A DNA stretch of 13,245 nucleotides from an uncultured bacterium. GTDB lineage: Bacteria > Actinomycetota > Coriobacteriia > Coriobacteriales > Coriobacteriaceae. Positions 6,686 through 12,080 of the stretch are shown piece by piece. Both the position numbers and the translations under genes were made by a program. The notes beneath the pieces are model-generated. The model was given only the letters and a program-made list of their open reading frames with translations. It was not told where the DNA came from and made no database searches. The first letter of the stretch is position 1. Each line of letters begins with the position of its first letter. The stretch is taken from contig CAJMNP010000013.1 in NCBI GenBank assembly GCA_905214895.1, positions 1 to 13,245 on the forward strand. The letters are read 5' to 3'.

Positions 6686-8092
6686 ATGCGCCAAAACGGA
6701 TCCAACTTAAACGGGCGTTCGGGTGCGCGTCCGACGGCGCGCCGCGATCTGGGGCAGCTGCCCAGCGGTCAGCGCCGTCGCCGCCGTAAGCCCGGCGCGA
6801 TGTACCTCAACCATAGCCGCGGGTTTAGCGACCGCAGCGCGCGCATCGGCAACGGGCGCTCGCCGCGCCGACCGTCCCGTCTGCCCTATGCGCTCATCGC
6901 CGTGGGTTGCGCACTCGTGCTGTTTATCGCTGCCGTCGTGGGCTACGTCAACCGCAGCGTGGACGTGGAGCTCAACGGCCAGAAGACCGCGGTGCGCGTG
7001 GGCTCTACGCTGCAGGATCTCATCGACGACCAGGAGTTGACTGACACCTACGACGCAGGCGACCTGCTGGCCGTCGATGACAGCGTGCTCAAGCGCCATG
7101 GGGGCGAAAAGCTGTCGGTGAAGGTCGACGGCAAGCGCGTGAAGCAGGGCAAATGGGATAGCCGCGAACTTGAGGGCGGCGAGAAGGTGACGGTCAAGGA
7201 TGGCCGTAACACCTACGAGAAGCACGAGGTTCAGGCTACGGTTATCGAGCCCAAGCTCAAGGTCGAGGGTACGGGCGCTATCGAGTATGTGCAGACATGG
7301 GGTGTCCAGGGCCGATCCGAGGTGTGGGTTGGTGAGCAGTCGGGCAAGACGCAAGACCGCGGCGAGGTTGTGCCCGCCACCGATTGCGTCGTTGCGTGCG
7401 CCAGCGTGGCGCCCAAGGGCAACAAAAAGTACGTGGCGCTGACGTTTGACGAGGGTCCGAGCGGCGCTACCAAGCAGATCTTGCAGGTGCTCAAGGAAAA
7501 GGGCGTCACCGCGACGTTCTTCCTTTCGGGCGATGCGGCCGAGGCATCGCCTGCCACGGCCAAGGCGATTGTCGATGCCGGGTGCGAGATCGGATCCAAC
7601 AGCTACAGCGACGATTCGCTCAAGGGTCAGGACCGTGAGGCGGTACGCGAACAGATCACGAAAGGCACCGATGCGATTAAGTCGGCGACCGGCGTGAAGA
7701 CGATGCTGCTGCGTGCTCCCTACGCTGCCTTTGACGAGCAAAACTGGATTGATGCGATGGACCTGGTCTCCGCCGTGGTCTCGTGGAATATCGACTCGGG
7801 CGACTGGCTGCTCAACGGTGCCGACGAGCAGGTCTCGACGGTGCTCGATTCGGTGACGCCGGGCAATATCGTGCTGCTCACCGATAGAGACGAATGCGCC
7901 GAGCAGACGCTCGAGGCGCTGCCGCAGATTATCGACGGCCTCATTGCCGACGGCTACAAGATCGTGACGCTCAGCGACCTGGTCAAGACGGACGCGTCGC
8001 TGAGCAAAAAGCTCACCTCGCTGACGAAGGCCACCATGCCCAAGGACGCCGTGTTCCCCCAACTTGCCGAGGACGACGACACCACAGAGTAG
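6686..8092 (+). CDS. membrane-anchored NodB-like protein with degenerate active site
   Basis: A 468-residue type II membrane protein. A basic Arg-rich cytoplasmic tail (1-67) leads to one transmembrane helix (about 68-88). Next come one or two small beta domains resembling the DUF348/G5 group (about 91-190), then a polysaccharide deacetylase (NodB) fold from about 247 to 435. The fold is clear: TFDEGPSG (253-260), ATFFLSG (276-282), LLRAPY (341-346), WNIDSGDW (367-374) and GNIVLLTD (393-400). The metal site is not intact: TFDDGP reads TFDEGP, the H-x-x-x-H pair reads N305-x-x-x-D309, and the late LLHD histidine is Thr399. So it is probably not a standard zinc deacetylase, and may bind glycan or peptidoglycan without catalysis. 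GGGGGAGGG lies three bases before the ATG. It could share the ytxH-PRC transcript. An acidic tail ends the protein. Confidence 0.87.
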   Translation: MRQNGSNLNGRSGARPTARRDLGQLPSGQRRRRRKPGAMYLNHSRGFSDRSARIGNGRSPRRPSRLPYALIAVGCALVLFIAAVVGYVNRSVDVELNGQKTAVRVGSTLQDLIDDQELTDTYDAGDLLAVDDSVLKRHGGEKLSVKVDGKRVKQGKWDSRELEGGEKVTVKDGRNTYEKHEVQATVIEPKLKVEGTGAIEYVQTWGVQGRSEVWVGEQSGKTQDRGEVVPATDCVVACASVAPKGNKKYVALTFDEGPSGATKQILQVLKEKGVTATFFLSGDAAEASPATAKAIVDAGCEIGSNSYSDDSLKGQDREAVREQITKGTDAIKSATGVKTMLLRAPYAAFDEQNWIDAMDLVSAVVSWNIDSGDWLLNGADEQVSTVLDSVTPGNIVLLTDRDECAEQTLEALPQIIDGLIADGYKIVTLSDLVKTDASLSKKLTSLTKATMPKDAVFPQLAEDDDTTE

Positions 8093-8203
8093 CCATTGAG
8101 TAGTCGTTTAAGAACGTCCCTAATGACTATGTCACGGATGCGTCAGCGTTTGGTATGCCTGCAATGTGCAGCGCATAAATTCGATGCCGCAGGGCGATGC
8201 TGA

Positions 8204-8212
8204 TGCTATAGT
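8204..8212 (+). promoter_or_regulatory. extended -10 promoter of the metal-transport unit
   Basis: TGCTATAGT is an extended -10 (TGn plus TATAGT). No -35 resembling TTGACA sits 16-18 bases upstream, as is common with extended -10 promoters. A start near 8219 would give a leader of about 200 bases before the TTG at 8421. The segment 8093-8203 before it shows no gene and only a weak CTGCA/TGCAG stem at 8159-8171. Confidence 0.5.
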
Positions 8213-8218
8213 TACTGC

Positions 8219-8420
8219 GGTTAATGAGGGCCAAGAGAAAGGTTACAGGTGAAATCCAAACCTCGACCATACAGTCGATGACCCCATGCAGGTGCTTTCT
8301 GCGCATGCACGGGGTGTAAGCGTCGAGCGGCGTGCCGCCCGCGCATGCGTATACATATCCAGAAGCCCCCGGACGCCGCACGCGCGGTCGCGTCTGGAGG
8401 AATAATGATGGGGAGCACCA
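8219..8420 (+). promoter_or_regulatory. structured 5' leader, candidate cis-regulatory RNA
   Basis: Five hairpins can be drawn in about 200 bases. (a) AGGTT 8240-8244 with AACCT 8259-8263. (b) TCGAC 8263-8267 with GTCGA 8274-8278, loop cataca. (c) A long arm 8281-8315: ACCCC/GGGGT, TGCA/TGCA and GTGC/GCGC stacked with two single mismatches and a TTTCT loop. (d) GCGG 8327-8330 with CCGC 8335-8338. (e) CCCCCGGACGC 8366-8376 with GCGTCTGGAGG 8390-8400 (one mismatch, one G-U), which buries the GGAGG ribosome binding site. GGGG of arm (c) could instead pair with CCCC of arm (e), a plausible switch. It precedes a putative magnesium transport unit. I cannot match it to the M-box by eye. Confidence 0.5.
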
Positions 8421-8437
8421 TTGAATTATCTGAGTGA
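8405..8437 (+). CDS. possible 10-codon leader peptide overlapping the next gene
   Basis: ATG ATG at 8405-8410 follows a strong GGAGG (8396-8400) and encodes MMGSTIELSE, ending at TGA 8435-8437. That is a different frame from the transporter-associated gene and 17 bases inside it. The best ribosome binding site of the region thus serves this mini-frame, while the downstream gene uses TTG at 8421 with GGGGAG inside the mini-frame. Translation here could couple to or compete with the main gene. It may also be chance, because the frame is very short. Confidence 0.35.
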   Translation: MMGSTIELSE

Positions 8438-10265
8438 GATGCTCAAATTGCCGGTCTTGGACGTCGATGGCGAAAAGCTCGGCGTTGTGAACGATTTTGG
8501 CATTGCTACCGGCGAAGTTTTTCCGCACGTGACGTCGCTCGCGTTCCGCGGACCCGGCAAGACGCCGTTTATGATCAGCTGGCGCAAATGGGTCGACCGT
8601 ATCGACGAGACGGGTGTACACCTTAAGACGTCGGCCACCGAAATCCGTTTTTCGTACCTGCAGCCGACCGAACTCCTGCTCGCCCGCGACGTGCTCAACA
8701 AGCAGATCGTCGACACGCAGGGCATGAAGGTCGTGCGCGTCAACGACATCAAGTTTTCCATGTCGGGCGAAAACCAGCTGCGCCTGCTGGGCGCCGAGGT
8801 CGGTGCCCGCGGTCTGCTACGCGCGATCAGCCCCACGCTCGAGCATATCGTCGAAGGCTTTATGAAGCACCTGGGCAAGCCGCTCAGTGAGGACATCATC
8901 GCTTGGTCCTACATGGACCTGCTCGACCGCTCGACCAAGAACATCCAACTCTCGGTGTCGCACAAGACGCTCGGCGAGCTGCACCCTGCCGACATCGCCG
9001 ACATTATCGAGCAGCTCGACCCGCGCCTACGTGCGCAGGTGTTTGCGCAGCTCGATACCGCACAGGCTGCCGAGGCCATCTCGGAGTTCGATGACGACGA
9101 GCTCATGACCGAGATGCTCGAGGGCCTGTCCGACACCGACGCATCGTCGATGCTAGCCATGATGGACCCGGACGACGCCGCCGATTTGATCGACGAGCTC
9201 GATTACGAGAAGGCCGAGAAGCTCCTGCGCCTGATGGGCGTCAAGGAGGAGAAGGCGATTCGTAACCTGCTGGGGTATGAGGACAACACCGCCGGCCGCA
9301 TCATGACCTCGGAGTTTGTCTCCCTGCCCGCCACGGCAACGGTCGGTGACGCCATCGAGGCGATTCGCGAGCTCGACGAGGACTTCGAGAGCGTCTACTA
9401 CGTCTATACCGAGGATCCGAGCGGCATGCTGACCGGCGTGCTTTCGCTGCGCACGCTGATCGTAGCCGACCGCGACGCCACGCTGGGTCAGCTGGCCTAT
9501 CGCGACCTGGTCTATGTGTCGCCGGACGAGGACCAGGAAGACGTAACGGATGAGATGACCAAGTATGACCTGGTAGCTATCCCCGTCTGTGACGAGAACC
9601 GCCACATCCTGGGTATCGTGACCTTCGACGACGCCATGGACGTTATCGCCGAGGAGCACCAGGAGGACCTACAGATCGCAGGCGTCGGCTCGGGCGATAG
9701 CGCGTCGGACGACTCGACGAACGTGCTCAGCTGGTTCGTACATCGCCAGTACTGGGTTGTTGTATGGGGCATCGCGTCGTGCATCATGGCGACCGTGCTG
9801 GGAACGGCGCTCGGCTCCGCGCATCTGGTGGTGTTCCCCATGTGCGCCATGCCGCTCGTGCTGCTGGCGGCCTCGCGCATGGTGTCGTTCGTCAAGAACT
9901 ACTTCCTGGAGTATGACGGTCACGACGACGAGCCCAAGCCGTATCTGGGGTTCTTCTTCCAGAGCACGGGCATGGGTCTGATCCTTTCGCTTGTTACTTA
10001 CCTGTGCGCGCAGCTGGTGCGCACCGCTGCGTTCCCCGATGCCTCTATGTTTGAGGAGCAGCTCTTTACCGGCTGCTTTAACATTGCCGCCATCATCTGC
10101 CTGGTGGGCAACATGAGCGCCGTGATTTACCTGATGGTGCTGTTCTGGCGCGACGAGCACGACCTTAACACGTCGGGTACCGCCATGAACGTTATCGCCG
10201 TCATGATCTCGTGTGTGGCGTACTGCATCGCCGCGGTGCTGCTCACCATGTCGGTCATGGGATAG
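8421..10265 (+). CDS. PRC-MgtE_N-CBS membrane protein, MgtE-like with decayed pore
   Basis: A 614-residue membrane protein related to the MgtE magnesium channel. Two PRC-like barrels occupy about 5-80 and 85-140, an unusual addition. An MgtE_N superhelix follows (about 180-285, ending YEDNTAGRIMTSEFVSL at 286-302, very like MgtE), then two CBS domains (about 293-412), the plug-helix-like EEHQEDLQIAGVG (411-423), and about five membrane helices (440-612). MgtE's GNxGxQ pore motif is absent: the matching region reads MPLVLLAASRMVSF (477-490). The selectivity Asp of the last helix is replaced by hydrophobic residues (SGTAMNVIAVM, 585-595). It may be a Mg2+ sensor rather than a channel. TTG 8421 is preferred over ATG 8439: GGGGAG is five bases upstream and NYLSEMLKLPV matches PRC starts. 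The NRAMP-related gene follows after eight bases. Confidence 0.87.
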   Translation: MNYLSEMLKLPVLDVDGEKLGVVNDFGIATGEVFPHVTSLAFRGPGKTPFMISWRKWVDRIDETGVHLKTSATEIRFSYLQPTELLLARDVLNKQIVDTQGMKVVRVNDIKFSMSGENQLRLLGAEVGARGLLRAISPTLEHIVEGFMKHLGKPLSEDIIAWSYMDLLDRSTKNIQLSVSHKTLGELHPADIADIIEQLDPRLRAQVFAQLDTAQAAEAISEFDDDELMTEMLEGLSDTDASSMLAMMDPDDAADLIDELDYEKAEKLLRLMGVKEEKAIRNLLGYEDNTAGRIMTSEFVSLPATATVGDAIEAIRELDEDFESVYYVYTEDPSGMLTGVLSLRTLIVADRDATLGQLAYRDLVYVSPDEDQEDVTDEMTKYDLVAIPVCDENRHILGIVTFDDAMDVIAEEHQEDLQIAGVGSGDSASDDSTNVLSWFVHRQYWVVVWGIASCIMATVLGTALGSAHLVVFPMCAMPLVLLAASRMVSFVKNYFLEYDGHDDEPKPYLGFFFQSTGMGLILSLVTYLCAQLVRTAAFPDASMFEEQLFTGCFNIAAIICLVGNMSAVIYLMVLFWRDEHDLNTSGTAMNVIAVMISCVAYCIAAVLLTMSVMG

Positions 10266-10273
10266 GTGGTCGC

Positions 10274-11536
10274 GTGCAAAACACGAAGCAAAAGGCGAGC
10301 GCCAAGCAAAAGCTGACCATCGCCGCCATCTTTGGCGCTATGGGCCCCGGTCTGTTGGCGGCGCTTTCGGGTAATGACGCCGGCGGCATCGCCACGTATT
10401 CCAGCGCGGGCGCCAGCTATGGTTACAAGATGCTCTGGATGCTTCCCGTCATGACCGTGCTGCTCATCGTGACGCAGGAGACCGCGGCGCGCTGCGGATG
10501 CGTCACGGGTAAGGGCCTGGCGTCGCTCATTCGCGAGCGCTTTGGCGTGCGCAAGAGCGTGCTGGCCATGGCGGCGCTGTTGATCGCCAACACGGCGGTG
10601 ACCATCTCGGAGTTTGCGGGTATCGCGAGTGGCCTTGCCCTGTTTGGCGTGCCGGCGAGCATTTCGGTGCCGCTCGTGGCGCTGCTGGTGTGGATGCTTA
10701 CCATGTCGGGCAGTTTCCAGCGCATCGAGAAGATTTTGCTGCTGGTAAGCTGCGTGTTCGTGACCTACATCGTCGCCGCGTTTATGGCCGGCCCCAACTG
10801 GGGCGAGGTCGCGGTCGACTTGGTCGTCCCCAATATTCAAAACGACCCCAGCTACGTGTCGCTCGTGGTCGCAACGATCGGTACCACCATCGCACCGTGG
10901 ATGATCTTCTTGGCTCAGAACAACGTGGTCGATAAGAATGCGGGCGAGGACGACATCGTGCTGCAGCGTATTGATACCGTGAGCGGTTCGATTGCTGCTG
11001 ATATCATTGCGGGCTTCATTATCATCACGACCGGTACGGTGCTGTTCCCGGCGGGTATTCAGATTAGCGATGCCGCCGATGCCGCCCGCGCGCTGGAGCC
11101 CATCGCGGGCCAGTGGTCCACGGTGTTGTTTGCCTCGGGTCTGGTCGCGGCGAGCTTCTTGGCCGCCTGCGTGCTTCCGGGCGTTACGTCGAGTGCCATC
11201 TGCGAGGCATTTGGTTGGGAGCGCGGTGCCGACCGCAGCTGGGACGAGGCCCCGGTCTATCGCGGCATCATTACGGCCATCATTGGCATCTCTGCCGTGC
11301 TGGTGCTCATGCCCGGTGTCGATCTGTTCCAGATTATGATGACCTCGCAGGTCATCAACGGCGTGCTGCTGCCCGTAGTTTTGGTATTCCAGGTGGTTAT
11401 CGCGGCGGATCGCCACATTATGGGGGCCAACCGCAACGGTCGCGTGTGGAACGTGCTCACGTGGGCGACTATCGGCGTGATTACGGTGCTGACGGTCGTC
11501 ATGTTTGTGCTGCAAGCGATGGGCTACAGCGCGTAG
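10274..11536 (+). CDS. NRAMP-related transporter, probably Mg2+ (NRMT type)
   Basis: A 420-residue SLC11/NRAMP-fold membrane protein with about 11 helices. The first-helix motif is SGNDAGGIATY (32-42) where Mn/Fe transporters have DPGN. The sixth-helix motif is GTTIAPWMIF (203-212) where they have MPH, so Met becomes Ala207 and His becomes Trp209. Loss of the metal-binding Met and the relaxed DPGN motif are features reported for NRAMP-related magnesium transporters, including a characterised one from Eggerthella lenta, a related Coriobacteriia species. I therefore infer Mg2+ import; Mn2+ cannot be excluded. The start is GTG 10274 with AGGTGG four bases upstream; the frame is open further upstream, but only inside the preceding gene. 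It lies eight bases after the MgtE-like gene and ends before a strong terminator, forming a two-gene operon. Confidence 0.9.
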   Translation: MQNTKQKASAKQKLTIAAIFGAMGPGLLAALSGNDAGGIATYSSAGASYGYKMLWMLPVMTVLLIVTQETAARCGCVTGKGLASLIRERFGVRKSVLAMAALLIANTAVTISEFAGIASGLALFGVPASISVPLVALLVWMLTMSGSFQRIEKILLLVSCVFVTYIVAAFMAGPNWGEVAVDLVVPNIQNDPSYVSLVVATIGTTIAPWMIFLAQNNVVDKNAGEDDIVLQRIDTVSGSIAADIIAGFIIITTGTVLFPAGIQISDAADAARALEPIAGQWSTVLFASGLVAASFLAACVLPGVTSSAICEAFGWERGADRSWDEAPVYRGIITAIIGISAVLVLMPGVDLFQIMMTSQVINGVLLPVVLVFQVVIAADRHIMGANRNGRVWNVLTWATIGVITVLTVVMFVLQAMGYSA

Positions 11537-11558
11537 CGCCTCTTTTGGGTTTCGAGCG

Positions 11559-11589
11559 GGCCGCGGCCATGGGCTGCGGCCTCTTTTTT
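11559..11589 (+). terminator. intrinsic terminator of the transport operon
   Basis: GGCCGCGGCC (11559-11568) pairs with GGCTGCGGCC (11572-11581) through a 10-bp stem with one G-U pair and a 3-base loop (ATG), followed by TCTTTTTT. This is a strong Rho-independent terminator 22 bases after the stop of the NRAMP-related gene. AGCGGG (11555-11560) could also pair with CCCGCT (11591-11596). Confidence 0.88.
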
Positions 11590-11619
11590 GCCCGCTACAG
11601 GGGGTCAGTTATATAACGA

Positions 11620-11847
11620 TGGGCAAAAAATGCCAAATATGAGTACTGTTGCTAGACTGATGACATTTACGGCCAAGAAGATAATGAACATAACCTATAG
11701 TATGTTCATTAAAATTGGCTCCAATACACCTTAAACAAGTCAGGTTGGCTGCTTTAGGGGGTTGTAGGGGTTGCTGGGACGTCATTTTGGGTGGTTTTGC
11801 CTGCTACTAAAATGGTAACAGTACTCATATTTGCCCTTTTTTGCCCA
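11620..11847. mobile_element. 228-bp MITE-like element with 31-bp inverted ends
   Basis: Bases 11620-11650 and the reverse complement of 11817-11847 match at 29 of 31 positions: TGGGCAAAAAA, two mismatches in four bases, then AAATATGAGTACTGTT. The inside is AT-richer than the neighbouring genes and has no credible reading frame. A perfect 11-bp hairpin, TAATGAACATA with TATGTTCATTA (11682-11711), lies inside. This structure is like a non-autonomous transposable element or a dispersed intergenic repeat. I found no target-site duplication and no transposase in the window. It lies in a terminator-bounded gap, where insertion would do little harm. Confidence 0.55.
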
Positions 11848-12019
11848 CAGACCTTTGAGGTTGCGGCGAAAAGGGCTTGTTTTGATTGTTTGGGGCAGGC
11901 GCGAGGCGCGGAAACGATGCCTGGAGCGGCGGAGCGGCTTGAAATTCATCTCTAGAGGTCTTCATTGGCTGCGCCAGAAGTGCCTCAAGGTGCCGGTGCA
12001 AAAGGAGCGTCCCTAACTG
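11848..12019. other. intergenic stretch without a recognisable gene
   Basis: Short open frames on both strands (11831-12016 plus; 11825-12217 minus) have Arg-, Pro- and Ser-rich low-information translations, no ribosome binding site and no known motif. The minus-strand frame also overlaps the end of the acyltransferase gene. I see no RNA gene here. The base mix returns to that of the surrounding genes after about 11850. The segment might belong to a larger repeat around the inverted-repeat element. Confidence 0.5.
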
Positions 12020-12057
12020 CCGCAGGGGGCGTCGGCCACGGCCGACGCCCCCTGCGG
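12020..12057 (-). terminator. 18-bp perfect hairpin after the acyltransferase gene
   Basis: CCGCAGGGGGCGTCGGCC (12020-12037) is the exact reverse complement of 12040-12057, with only AC between. It lies 23 bases downstream of the minus-strand stop codon. Neither side has a T-run: on the minus strand the hairpin is followed by AGTTAGGGAC. It probably ends or protects the acyltransferase mRNA by stem strength alone. Confidence 0.6.
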
Positions 12058-12080
12058 GTGGAAGCAGATTTGGCCGCGTG

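Noticed and set aside
6707..8062. 451-residue open frame on the minus strand
   Set aside because: A shadow of the NodB-like gene: low-information Arg/His/Leu-rich translation, no ribosome binding site, and the opposite strand has a clear domain protein.
8219..8420. M-box, cobalamin or fluoride riboswitch
   Set aside because: Short resemblances exist (GGTTAATGAGG near the M-box start, GGCGATGC near fluoride), but the conserved cores are not found by eye. I kept it only as an unclassified structured leader.
10127..11515. 462-residue open frame on the minus strand
   Set aside because: Antisense to the NRAMP-related gene, with a His-, Arg- and Asp-rich translation lacking any hydrophobic or domain pattern.
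11608..11617. GTTATATAAC palindrome beside the inverted-repeat element
   Set aside because: A 10-bp palindrome of A and T can arise by chance; it is not repeated at the other end of the element, so it is not a target duplication.
11757..11791. Possible G-quadruplex (four G-runs)
   Set aside because: Loops are 5, 5 and about 10 bases and the last two runs have only three Gs, so stability is doubtful and there is no link to a gene.
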